Shown here: piece by piece, positions 8,078 to 15,152 of the stretch | Layout: the number at the start of each line of letters is the position of its first letter | Numbering within the stretch: position 1 is the first letter of the stretch | From: CAYYGL01 sp964471235 | Lineage (GTDB): Bacteria; Calditrichota; Calditrichia; RBG-13-44-9; J075 | DNA: 15,152 bases | Direction of reading: 5' to 3' | NCBI GenBank assembly: GCA_964471235.1 | Contig: CAYYGL010000117.1 | Coordinates: 1 to 15,152 of the forward strand | Translations under genes and position numbers: made by a program | The notes under the pieces: generated by a model | What the model saw: the letters and a program-made list of their open reading frames with translations, nothing else | Told to the model about the DNA's origin: nothing | Database searches by the model: none

Positions 8078-8105
8078 TTGTCATGGATATAAGATATTTT
8101 ATCAT
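8078..8105 (+). promoter_or_regulatory. Possible promoter for the SirB1-like gene
   Basis: TTGTCA (8078-8083), a 16-base spacer, then TATCAT (8100-8105) in an AT-rich stretch about 120 bases before the gene. It is followed directly by TTATATTTAC (8105-8114). The two candidates overlap, so the exact start of transcription is uncertain. Confidence 0.35.
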
Positions 8106-8223
8106 TATATTTACAAAAAAATTGTTGTAGATTAAAAAAGGAGTTGCTTACATTATTGCGAAAGATACATGGAGAACAGTAGGGGAGGGAAGTGCTGCTA
8201 AGTTGTCCTAACACTGGAGGATT

Positions 8224-9099
8224 ATGAATACCCTGCTGGAGAATCAGAAAAACTTAATTCATCTATTTAAATTAGTGAATGATGAAAGTGAAGAAATCCA
8301 ACAAATCGTTACCAATGAGATATTGACAAACTCGTTGGAAATAATTTTCAATAAAAAGTATTATTTAAAGACTCTCAATCCGGAAGACTCTTCACAGTTT
8401 AACGCAATACTCACGGAATTACACCTTCCCCTTGTTTATCGTTCTTTCCGCCGGATTCTGGATGAAGCGATGGATGAGATGGACCTTGAGAAAAGTGTTC
8501 TCTTATTATCCTTCTGGCATTCACCGGATGTTTTCACATCGGATTTGCAAATTCATTTAGACCGGATTGCACAACGGATTGAACAAATTATTCCCATGTC
8601 CGGGCATCCCCTTTCCTTTGTCGATCATATCAACCAGGTGTTGTTTAGCGAATACCGATTTAGCGGTAATACGTCAGATTATTATAATCCCCTCAATTCA
8701 TTTCTCCATTCGGTGTTACAAACCGGAAAGGGGAATCCCATCTCCCTGTCGGTTTTATATATGTTGATATGCAAACGACTGCATTTTCCTGTTTATGGGG
8801 TTTGTATGCCGGCTCATTTTATATTGAAATTTGACAACGGGGAAGACGAGATTTTCTTTGACCCGTTTTACCGGGGAAAAGTCTATTCCCGGGAAAATTG
8901 TTTAAATTACCTTCGTCAATTCGATGGTTATAACCCCACTGACATTCTCCGGGGCTGCGGCACACAAGAAATTTTGAAACGCATCCTTCGGAATTTGCAT
9001 CTTTCTTACTCTTCCCATACGGTGGATTCTGCAAAGATTGAACAGATTGAACAATTACTGTCTATGATGGAAGCCTATTTTCCGGACCCGAATTTGTGA
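8224..9099 (+). CDS. SirB1-like transglutaminase-fold protein
   Basis: A 291-residue protein of the SirB1/Transglut_core2 family; its biochemical role is not established. An all-helical N-terminal half is followed by the conserved block YYNPLNSFLHSVLQTGKGNP (about 153-172), then ISLSVLYMLICKRL and VYGVCMPAHFILKF with His198. FFDPFYRGK carries Asp213. Relative to true transglutaminase-like peptidases, the His and Asp are kept while the nucleophile position reads as Ser in the NPISLS segment, as is usual for SirB1 proteins. The start at 8224 has TGGAGG only 3 bases before it, a tight but workable spacing. Base composition is visibly more AT-rich than the dnaB run. It stands alone after a 280-base promoter region and is followed by a long non-coding stretch. 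Confidence 0.85.
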   Translation: MNTLLENQKNLIHLFKLVNDESEEIQQIVTNEILTNSLEIIFNKKYYLKTLNPEDSSQFNAILTELHLPLVYRSFRRILDEAMDEMDLEKSVLLLSFWHSPDVFTSDLQIHLDRIAQRIEQIIPMSGHPLSFVDHINQVLFSEYRFSGNTSDYYNPLNSFLHSVLQTGKGNPISLSVLYMLICKRLHFPVYGVCMPAHFILKFDNGEDEIFFDPFYRGKVYSRENCLNYLRQFDGYNPTDILRGCGTQEILKRILRNLHLSYSSHTVDSAKIEQIEQLLSMMEAYFPDPNL

Positions 9100-9541
9100 A
9101 AACGCTCTGCCTGCCTGCTCTTGTTGCGGCATCCTTATCGGTCACCTTCCCAGGATTCAACCGCTGATTTTAATCATTAACATCGACGTTGGGTTGCCGG
9201 TGGTTCTTCCAGGTACCGTTTCCGGAGATTATCTTATCCGCCTGAGTAGTTACAAAAAAATCTACGAAAATCCGGGTCCATCGGTGTTCTATTTTTCTGA
9301 TGTCGAACGGACGTTCATCATAACAACGCTACGACTGCCGTGTCTCGGTGGTTTATCCCGCCGCTCCCAACATGATGCCGTCATAAGGTGTCACAACGTG
9401 CTCCCCTTGGGAGTGACGTTGTCATTGGCAACCATGGCTCCGTTGGAGACGGGATCATGTTGGGATGACTGGGGCAGGCCAATAAGGTGAGTGGATGAGA
9501 AGAGTGTAATCGCAGAGCAAATGTTTTCCCGGTTTCTTCCT
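9100..9541. other. Long non-coding stretch between convergent genes
   Basis: It lies between the SirB1-like gene (plus) and the lipoprotein gene (minus). Open frames, for example 9194-9490, have no recognisable domain, no ribosome site and run through the hairpin element at 9365-9465, so I do not call a gene. A GTG at 9096 could start a 23-codon hydrophobic peptide that stops at once; it is probably chance. No clear intrinsic terminator is visible. Confidence 0.6.
9365..9465. repeat. Large structured inverted-repeat element
   Basis: The outer arms are TCCCAACATGAT (9365-9376) and ATCATGTTGGGA (9454-9465), fully complementary. After one mismatch, CCGTC (9378-9382) pairs with GACGG (9448-9452). 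Inside is a second hairpin: ACAACGT (9393-9399) with ACGTTGT (9416-9422), plus CTCCC with GGGAG. The sequence also shares blocks with the insertion at 5453-5694: CCAATGAC-ACGTCAC and CACGTTGTG (here on the minus strand, with one base difference and a 12-base loop) and GGCTCCGTTG (9436-9445). It is likely a member of the same dispersed repeat family. Confidence 0.6.
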
Positions 9542-10066
9542 TCAAATCTGCCGGCGTTGATCCAGCTTTACTTTTTTGGATTGAAAAGGATTATCGCGAT
9601 CGTATAGAATTTCACCTGCTTCACCTTCAAACCCCAGGGTCATTTGCATCATTCCGGGATGTTTTACCGTTAGCAGGAACGAATAGGGGGAAAGGTGCCG
9701 GATATCCAGCAATTCCCCTGCTTCATTAAACATGATCTCTCTGGTATCCCCTTCCGGCAACTCCAGGATCAGGTAAAAGGGGTGATCCCATGACCATTCC
9801 GGGTTGGTGAATATCAGGGAGAAATTGATCTGATAAACGAGGGAATCAATTTTCTTGAGATAAGCAGGGGGATAAACATTGAGAACGGCGACCTTTCTAT
9901 AAATTGTATCCACACAGACAGCGGTGATATCACCGAGAGTGAACGGGTAAAATGAAGACGAGGTATCCGGGGTCAGTGAAATTGGCTTCACCCGGGCGCA
10001 GGAAAGGGAAAGATAAACTCCGAAAAGCACAACAATGATCAGCAAAATTTTGGATAAACGAGACAT
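9542..10066 (-). CDS. Unrecognised probable lipoprotein
   Basis: A 174-residue protein I do not recognise. The N-terminus has SRLSK, a hydrophobic stretch (ILLIIVVLFGVYLSL, about 7-21), then SLSC with Cys23, a passable though not ideal lipobox. Membrane anchoring by a lipid is therefore inferred. The rest alternates hydrophobic and polar residues as in a beta-rich periplasmic or surface domain (for example YQINFSLIF, PFYLILELPEGD and SFLLTVKH), and the end is basic. There are no catalytic motifs. The ribosome site before ATG 10066 is weak. It is divergent from the S46 peptidase gene with about 218 bases between them, so the two could share a control region. Confidence 0.65.
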   Translation of the reverse strand: MSRLSKILLIIVVLFGVYLSLSCARVKPISLTPDTSSSFYPFTLGDITAVCVDTIYRKVAVLNVYPPAYLKKIDSLVYQINFSLIFTNPEWSWDHPFYLILELPEGDTREIMFNEAGELLDIRHLSPYSFLLTVKHPGMMQMTLGFEGEAGEILYDRDNPFQSKKVKLDQRRQI

Positions 10067-10284
10067 GAGGCGGCTCTTTTATTTTCTTCGGATTTAATGT
10101 ACAATTAATTCCGTGGGTATTCAAGCGGTCAGACAGAATTTTTACCGGAAAATAAAGCCATTCGGTCAAGCGCTATTCGTTTTTAAAAAGTGCTCAGAAA
10201 TAGTTGCTCGATATGCTAAATTATTCTGGTTTTAACAAAACTGTAATTCACGGATTAAACGGTCAATGGATAGGAGGTAAAATA

Positions 10285-12390
10285 ATGTCAGGTAAAAATT
10301 ATGGGGCACGGTTTATTATCATCACTCTTTTCCTTTTCATCTTTTCCCTGCCGGGAATTGCCAAATCCCCGGATGAGGGAATGTGGACGTTTGATAATCC
10401 ACCCGTTAAACAGTTAAAAGAACGATTTGGATTTACCCCAACCCAGGAATGGCTGGATCATGTCCGCTTATCCAGCGTTCGCTTTATGGATGGCGGCTCC
10501 GGCTCATTTGTCAGTCCTAACGGATTGGTGATGACCAACCACCACGTGGCAGTGGGGCAATTGCAGAAACTCTCCACGGCGGAAAAAGACCTGGTGACCA
10601 CCGGCTTTTATGCCAGAACCATGGCAGAGGAATTAAAATGCCCGGATTTGGAATTGAATGTGCTGGTAGGCATGAAAGACGTCACCACCCGGGTGCAATC
10701 GGTGGTAAAAACCGGGATGAGCGACGAAGAGGCACTGAAAGCCCGCCAGGCGGAAATCGCCCGGATAGAGAAAGAAAGTCTGGAAAAAACCGGGCTTCGC
10801 TCCAACGTTATTGAACTATATCACGGTGGGGAATACTGGCTCTATCAATATAAAAAATACACCGATGTCCGGCTGGTGTTTGCCCCGGAGCGCCAGGCAG
10901 CTTACTTTGGCGGTGACCTGGATAATTTCACCTATCCCCGCTACGACCTGGATGTCTCCTTCTTCCGGGTGTATGAAAACGATAAACCGATTCACACGGA
11001 GAACTATTTTAAATGGAACTCCGCCGGCGCAAAAAACGGTGAATTGATTTTTGTCTCCGGGAATCCCGGTTCCACCAACCGCCTCTACACCTACGCCCAG
11101 ATTCAGTTTCAACGGGATTATTATTACCCCTTAATTCTGGACTACATCAACCGCCGGATTCAGACCCTGGAAGCCTATTCCCAAAAAGGTCCCGAGCAGG
11201 AACGCCAGGCGTTGATTCAAATCTTCGGTTTAAAAAATGCCCAGAAAGCCCTCACCGGTGAATACCAGGGATTACAGGATGAGCAGGTGATGGCAAAACG
11301 GAAAAAGATGGAAGAGGACTTGCTGGCGAAAATCAATGCAAACCCGGAATGGAAAGCCGCTTATGGCGATGCCTGGAACCAGGTGGCAAAGCTGGTTGAC
11401 CAATATAAAGAGGTTGTGAAACCCAATTTTTTCCGGCAGCTTCATGGCTCCCGGTTAGCCGGAATGGCAATACGCATTGTGCGCTATGTGACGGAGATAG
11501 AGAAACCGGATGCCGATCGGCTGGAAGGGTATCATGATGCCCAATTGCAGGAGATTAAGTTCTACCTGCTCTCTCCGGCGCCAATTTATACGGAACTGGA
11601 GAAAGCCAATCTTGCCGGTGCCCTGCAGATGTCGTTGGATTACCTGGGTGCTGACGATCCGTTTCTTAAGCTGGTGCTGGATGGAAAAACTCCCCAAGAA
11701 GTTGCTACCACTTTGGTTGATAATACCAAATTGACCGATGTCAATTACCGCAAATCCTTACTGGAAGGCGGCAAAAAGGCGGTGGAGACATCCGATGATC
11801 CGTTGATTGTGCTGGCTCGTAAAATTGACCCCATGCTGCGGAAACAACGGGAGTGGTACAAAAAGCACATCGAAAGTGCCCTGACCGCAGCCAATGAGAA
11901 AATCGCCCGGGCGCGTTTTGCCGTTTTCGGAAAAAATGCTTATCCCGATGCCACCTTTACCCTGCGCCTGTCCTACGGTGCGGTAAAGGGATATCCTATG
12001 AACGGCACCGAAGCCCCCTATAAAACCACCCTGTATGGCTTGTATGATCGCACATTGAGCTTTGACCAAAAAGGGGATTTTGCACTGCCCAAACGGTTCT
12101 GGGAAAGGAAGGATAAATTGAACCTATCCACCCCGGTAAATTTTGTTTCCACCGCGGATATTATCGGCGGCAACTCCGGCTCCCCGGTCATCAACAAAAA
12201 TGCCGAGATTGTGGGGTTGATTTTTGACGGCAATATCGAAAGCCTGGTAGGACGCTTTATTTACGATGAAACCCGCAACCGCGCCGTGGCAGTGCACAGT
12301 GCGTACATCATCGAGGCGCTGCGGAAGCTGTATGATGCCGGCGATCTCGCTGATGAAATTGTCGGCACTCAAGCCAGTGCAAAACGATAA
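10285..12390 (+). CDS. S46 family dipeptidyl-peptidase (DPP7-like)
   Basis: A 701-residue secreted serine exopeptidase that removes N-terminal dipeptides from peptides, as expected for periplasmic peptide users. The signal peptide occupies about residues 1-25 (FIIITLFLFIFSLPGIA). Mature S46 landmarks follow: DEGMWTF, GSGSFVSPNGLVMTNHHVA with the catalytic His (86/87), YPRYDLDVSFFRVY with the Asp (about 222) and GGNSGSPV with the Ser (about 631). The S1-pocket position after the Ser reads FDGN, Gly as in DPP7 and not Arg as in the acidic-specific DPP11, so hydrophobic P1 preference is inferred. Length is normal for the family (700-720). I chose ATG 10285 because AGGAGG lies 7 bases before it and the signal peptide begins there; a longer TTG reading from 10204 would put a non-signal extension in front. 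A 15-bp repeat array starts 32 bases after the stop. Confidence 0.93.
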   Translation: MSGKNYGARFIIITLFLFIFSLPGIAKSPDEGMWTFDNPPVKQLKERFGFTPTQEWLDHVRLSSVRFMDGGSGSFVSPNGLVMTNHHVAVGQLQKLSTAEKDLVTTGFYARTMAEELKCPDLELNVLVGMKDVTTRVQSVVKTGMSDEEALKARQAEIARIEKESLEKTGLRSNVIELYHGGEYWLYQYKKYTDVRLVFAPERQAAYFGGDLDNFTYPRYDLDVSFFRVYENDKPIHTENYFKWNSAGAKNGELIFVSGNPGSTNRLYTYAQIQFQRDYYYPLILDYINRRIQTLEAYSQKGPEQERQALIQIFGLKNAQKALTGEYQGLQDEQVMAKRKKMEEDLLAKINANPEWKAAYGDAWNQVAKLVDQYKEVVKPNFFRQLHGSRLAGMAIRIVRYVTEIEKPDADRLEGYHDAQLQEIKFYLLSPAPIYTELEKANLAGALQMSLDYLGADDPFLKLVLDGKTPQEVATTLVDNTKLTDVNYRKSLLEGGKKAVETSDDPLIVLARKIDPMLRKQREWYKKHIESALTAANEKIARARFAVFGKNAYPDATFTLRLSYGAVKGYPMNGTEAPYKTTLYGLYDRTLSFDQKGDFALPKRFWERKDKLNLSTPVNFVSTADIIGGNSGSPVINKNAEIVGLIFDGNIESLVGRFIYDETRNRAVAVHSAYIIEALRKLYDAGDLADEIVGTQASAKR

Positions 12391-12421
12391 GGAAATCGGT
12401 ATCGTTGATGGATTGACTTGA

Positions 12422-12556
12422 CCCGGAGCATCAAAACCCGGAGCGTCAAAACCCGGAGCGTCAAAACTTGTTTTGACAACACTTTGAGCATCAAAACCGG
12501 GAGCGTCAAAACTCGGAGCGTCAAAACTCGGAGCGTCAAAACTTGTTTTGACAAAA
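12422..12556. repeat. 15-bp tandem repeat array with two palindromes
   Basis: Nine contiguous 15-bp units. The main type is CCCGGAGCGTCAAAA or CTCGGAGCGTCAAAA, with two GCATC variants. Units 4 and 9 are a different type, CTTGTTTTGACAACA and CTTGTTTTGACAAAA. Where a main unit meets this second type, the palindrome GTCAAAACTTGTTTTGAC forms (12460-12477 and 12535-12552), exactly 75 bp or five units apart. The array therefore looks like a higher-order duplication of 4-5 units. The period is a multiple of three, so all frames stay open and give pentapeptide repeats on both strands; I treat these as artefacts. It lies just past the S46 gene. Confidence 0.9.
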
Positions 12557-12582
12557 CTTAGCACATCGCTGAAGCACTTGAC

Positions 12583-12620
12583 AAGGAGGGTGTTGCAAAG
12601 GGCAGCGTCCTCCTTTTTTT
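12583..12620 (+). terminator. Possible intrinsic terminator after the S46 gene
   Basis: AAGGAGG (12583-12589) pairs with CCTCCTT (12609-12615), which runs into an unbroken T-tract to 12620. The loop is long (19 bases), which lowers confidence. Position fits termination of the S46 transcript after the repeat array. Confidence 0.5.
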
Positions 12621-12677
12621 AACTGCCGCGGGGCCGGGAACCGCTTGAAGAACCTGAACAAATCGACGGAACAAACG

Positions 12678-13203
12678 ATGCACACCATCACCCGAAAATG
12701 GATTCCGGGATTTTTGCTGGCGCTCCTCTGCGCTTGCAGTCATACGGTACCGTATTACCGGGATGGCAAAATTCCGGAAATACTCGCCTACCCGGTGGAG
12801 GATGTTCGTCAGCGGATAGTGCTGATTGGCGATGCCGGTGAACCGCAAGCCTGTGAACCGTCTTTACAGGGATTGCAGGCGTGGGCGTCGCAAATTCTCT
12901 CCCGCACCCTGGTGGTTTTCCTGGGAGATAATATTTAACCTGCCGGGCTGCCGCCGGCAAATGCTGCCAATCGCGCCGAAGCGGAACGGCGGATAAGCGC
13001 ACAACTTCGTGCGGTGCTCGCCAGCGGCGCCCGGATCCGTAAAAAAACTAACCTCGGTGCATCACGGAGATGATACCGAATTTTCTTTCTTGCATTCCGG
13101 CTTTATGATTGTCGATATTTTAAAGGACGGTACGATCTACTTGCGGGTAATTGCTGCCGGGAATCAAGCTGTCGTCTTTGCAAAACGGTTGTATCCGGAA
13201 TAA
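12678..13203 (+). pseudogene. Decayed secreted metallophosphoesterase
   Basis: Two recognisable ends of a calcineurin-like phosphoesterase remain without the middle. The N-terminal part starts at ATG 12678 with a lipoprotein-like leader (FLLALLCAC), then RIVLIGDAGEP and VVFLGDNI, the first two metal-binding blocks. The next codon, TAA at 12936-12938, replaces an expected Tyr (family GDNIYP). Beyond it the same frame still reads PAGLPPANAANRAEAERR and LRAVLASGARI to about 13040. There the sequence jumps, in another frame, to a typical C-terminal end (KLTSVHHGDDTEFSFLHSGF and IVDILKDGTIYLRVI) and stops at 13203. The GNHD and GHxH blocks are missing, so a large internal part was deleted. The product cannot be active. 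Confidence 0.8.
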
Positions 13204-13227
13204 CACCAGAAATCGGACGGAGGGATA

Positions 13228-14202
13228 GTGAGCACTATCAGAACCACATCTTACTTGAGAAATAAATTCAGTAATTTTTTCCATACCCTGTTGTTATTGG
13301 GAGTGATGATACTCCTTCTGGCATTTGTGGGATGGATCATCGGGGGAAGCGATGGATTATGGATGCTGGCAATTTTCGGAGCGGTGTTTTTCCTCTTCAG
13401 CCCCCATTTATCCCCGCAATTCATTATGCGATTGTATCGTGCCCGTCCCCTTGCCCGCCCGGAAGCACCACTGCTGTATGATATGGTGATGGAACTCTCC
13501 GAAAGGGCGGGGTTAAACCATGTGCCGATGCTCTATTATGTGCCAACCAGCGTTATGAACGCCTTTTCCGTTGGCACCCGTTCCCGTTCCGCCATCGGGG
13601 TAACCGACGGACTGATTCGGAATTTGAACCAGCGGGAGCTCTTTGGTGTGTTGGCGCATGAGATGAGCCATATTGCCCATAACGACCTCCGGGTGATGGC
13701 AATGGCAGACATGATCAGCCGGGTGACCCATATTCTCTCCTTGTTCGGGCAATTGCTGTTGTTTTTTAATCTGCCCATGTTACTGTTGGGGCAGGTTACC
13801 ATATCCTGGTTATTAATTTTTGTCTTGATATTTGCCCCCACCATCAGTGCCCTTCTCCAGTTAGCCCTCTCCCGAACACGTGAATACGATGCGGACCTGG
13901 ATGCGGTGCGCATTACCGGCGACCCGCGCGGGTTGGCTGCCGCCTTAGCAAAAATGGAAGAACTGCAAACCGGGTTCTGGGAACGCATATTTATGCCGGG
14001 CAGACGGGTGCCCCATCCTTCCATCCTCCGGACCCACCCGGATACCGAGGAGCGCATCCGTCGGCTGCTGGAATTGGAAGCCAAACCGGTGGAAAAGGAA
14101 TATCATCCCGGGTTTGCCGAACAGGATTACCTGGAAGATGTTCCGTCCTCGGAATTTTCCCACAAACCGCCCCGCTGGCACATAACCGGATTGTGGTATT
14201 AA
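13228..14202 (+). CDS. htpX: HtpX-like M48 membrane zinc metalloprotease
   Basis: A 324-residue inner-membrane protease of the HtpX/M48B type, which in other bacteria degrades misfolded membrane proteins. Two membrane segments lie at about 20-38 and 43-58, followed by the linker LYRARPLARPEAP. The active site is HEMSH (144-148), with the third zinc ligand Glu219 in SRTREYDAD. A hydrophobic pair of segments (about 168-212) separates the two motifs, as expected. The C-terminal HPDTEERIRRLLELE segment is typical. The GTG start at 13228 has GGAGG 5 bases before it, the clearest ribosome site locally, and no better ATG exists upstream of the first membrane segment. It begins 25 bases after the phosphoesterase remnant. 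The symbol is by similarity; paralogues in this family are common. Confidence 0.88.
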   Translation: MSTIRTTSYLRNKFSNFFHTLLLLGVMILLLAFVGWIIGGSDGLWMLAIFGAVFFLFSPHLSPQFIMRLYRARPLARPEAPLLYDMVMELSERAGLNHVPMLYYVPTSVMNAFSVGTRSRSAIGVTDGLIRNLNQRELFGVLAHEMSHIAHNDLRVMAMADMISRVTHILSLFGQLLLFFNLPMLLLGQVTISWLLIFVLIFAPTISALLQLALSRTREYDADLDAVRITGDPRGLAAALAKMEELQTGFWERIFMPGRRVPHPSILRTHPDTEERIRRLLELEAKPVEKEYHPGFAEQDYLEDVPSSEFSHKPPRWHITGLWY

Positions 14203-14553
14203 GCCTTTGCGGAAATGATTTCCTCCTTCCACAGCGATTCTATTTGGCACTTCCCAACCCCGGCACTTCCGCAAAAACCTGTCTTTTTTTTCCGCACTTG
14301 ATTTTTTCCCGAAAAATTGGTTACTTATATTTACTTTCCAAATCCGAATCAAAATTTTATTGCGAAATAGATGGGATAACAAAAGCATTTGAACAGGGAT
14401 GGTAGAACAGGCGAAAAAACCGGATTGGTTATGGGATGACTGATTCGTATGCGAAAAGCGGCTGTTAACGTTTAGGATGGGAATTAAGCTCCGGTGATTA
14501 CCAAAGGGATAATTGGGCTGTTTCGAGTTACATGAGGTATTGGGGGGCGGTGC
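14203..14553. other. Non-coding stretch after the M48 protease gene
   Basis: TTTGCGGAA (14206-14214) is complementary to TTCCGCAAA (14267-14275), and eight Ts follow at 14284-14291. This is a possible but weak terminator because the loop is over 50 bases. TTATATTTAC recurs at 14325-14334. A 14-codon frame from ATG 14399 has an ACAGGG site but no recognisable content. The open frame 14193-14405 overlaps the end of the protease gene and is not convincing. Confidence 0.5.
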
Positions 14554-15039
14554 ATGGATGCGATTCGTAATTATGCTACCATTGATATGAGAATTTTTCT
14601 TCTCATAATGGTGCTGGCCGTCATAGGTGTTCTGACGATATTAAGTGGACTTTTTATATTTGTTCGAATATATTTAATTGGTTTTTTGACAATGTTATCA
14701 ATACTATGGATTCCAGTGGGTTCGGTATTGTTTTATGTTGTCTCATCAAAAAGCGACTGGTGGTATGATTTACCATCTGAAGTTATTGGAATTTCTATCA
14801 TTACATTCACCATACTGACTTTTTTTGCAGGTGTGCACTATGTCGGCATCTATAGACAGTATCGGGACTCAAGAACTACAGGAAGCAACTTTCCGATTTC
14901 ATCTGTTTTAGAATTAATATTTTTTTCTGCTTTAATGCTTTTCTTATATGTTTTGCTTCTAAAAGCTGCTTTTCAGATTGATATATTGCAAACCCTGAGG
15001 GGGCTTTATCACACTTCGAGGGATTATTTAAACTTATAG
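14554..15039 (+). CDS. Unrecognised small integral membrane protein
   Basis: A 161-residue protein with four predicted membrane segments: about 13-35 (IFLLIMVLAVIGVLTILSGL), 40-62, 77-97 and 122-143. The only notable soluble parts are a short loop with SKSDWWYDLPSE between the second and third segments and a charged YRQYRDSR before the fourth. I do not recognise the family. ATG 14554 is preceded by a G-rich stretch that could bind the ribosome; an internal ATG at 14587 would remove the first 11 residues. The gene is clearly more AT-rich than the genes to its left and has an abundance of Ile, Phe and Leu codons ending in A/T, which may mean recent arrival or relaxed selection. It stands alone in what is visible. 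The coding call itself is fairly firm because of the uniform membrane pattern. Confidence 0.65.
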   Translation: MDAIRNYATIDMRIFLLIMVLAVIGVLTILSGLFIFVRIYLIGFLTMLSILWIPVGSVLFYVVSSKSDWWYDLPSEVIGISIITFTILTFFAGVHYVGIYRQYRDSRTTGSNFPISSVLELIFFSALMLFLYVLLLKAAFQIDILQTLRGLYHTSRDYLNL

Positions 15040-15152
15040 CTTTTGTAGTTCTCTCGTAATATTTATCGTCGTCCTATTTAAAACACCTGCACTTTTACAT
15101 TGTTTCCCCCTTCGTTACCCCCTAAATTTATAGCCTTTTAACTTGTTTTCCG

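Noticed and set aside
9096..9167. GTG-started 23-codon hydrophobic peptide resembling a signal peptide
   Set aside because: It overlaps the SirB1-like stop codon, lacks a ribosome site and ends at once; chance cannot be excluded.
9383..9489. Direct repeat ATAAGGTG at 9383-9390 and 9482-9489 as a target duplication of the second element
   Set aside because: The left copy lies inside the outer stem of the element, not outside it, so it cannot be its flanking duplication.
9194..9490. 98-codon plus-strand open frame
   Set aside because: It runs through the structured repeat at 9365-9465, has no ribosome site and no recognisable motif.
12422..12556. CRISPR-like array
   Set aside because: Units are contiguous 15-mers with no unique spacers, and there are no cas genes.
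12124..12564. Minus-strand open frame with repeated FDAPG/FDAPS pentapeptides
   Set aside because: It is produced by the 15-bp repeat period, which keeps every frame open, and most of the rest is antisense to the S46 gene. No ribosome site or domain supports it.
13945..14388. Minus-strand open frame over the end of the M48 protease gene
   Set aside because: Antisense to a clear conserved protease; no ribosome site or domain.
14193..14405. 70-codon frame after the M48 protease
   Set aside because: It starts inside the protease gene and spans a T-rich, probable 3' untranslated region with an inverted repeat.
14399..14443. 14-codon frame with an ACAGGG site
   Set aside because: Too short to support from sequence alone; no regulatory structure around it shows leader-peptide behaviour.

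Overview
The window looks like chromosomal DNA of mixed (roughly half) GC from a free-living or environmental bacterium of the FCB superphylum (Bacteroidota/Calditrichota/Marinimicrobia-like). This rests on the gene order yicC-gmk-coaBC-family 4 uracil-DNA glycosylase-dnaB, an S46 dipeptidyl-peptidase, a SirB1-type transglutaminase-fold protein and a secreted CBM9-like protein. The phylum is an inference; there is no rRNA or tRNA here to anchor it.

Layout. (1) 1-1658, minus: 5' part of an alpha-glucan phosphorylase gene (glgP) that runs off the left edge. (2) 1841-2515, minus: small secreted CBM9-like protein. (3) 2761-7943, plus: a housekeeping run of yicC, gmk (TTG start overlapping yicC), coaBC, uracil-DNA glycosylase and dnaB. 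A 242-bp non-coding insertion with inverted ends and a 9-bp flanking duplication splits it between coaBC and the glycosylase gene. (4) 8224-9099, plus: SirB1-like protein, followed by a 440-bp non-coding stretch holding a large hairpin whose core sequence is shared with the insertion in (3). (5) 9542-10066, minus: unrecognised probable lipoprotein, divergent from 10285-12390, plus: S46 serine peptidase. (6) 12422-12556: array of 15-bp tandem repeats containing two identical palindromes, then a possible terminator. (7) 12678-13203: remnant of a secreted metallophosphoesterase, broken by a nonsense codon, an internal deletion and a frame change. (8) 13228-14202, plus: HtpX-like M48 membrane protease. 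(9) 14554-15039, plus: AT-rich gene for an orphan membrane protein.

Functionally, the central run supplies RNA turnover (YicC), GDP synthesis (Gmk), coenzyme A synthesis (CoaBC), uracil removal (UDG) and the replicative helicase (DnaB). The flanks carry storage-glucan degradation and secreted or membrane hydrolases. I see no CRISPR array, phage module, defence island or biosynthetic cluster. The most interesting material is non-coding: the MITE-like insertion, its structured relative, the 15-bp repeat array and the decaying phosphoesterase gene.
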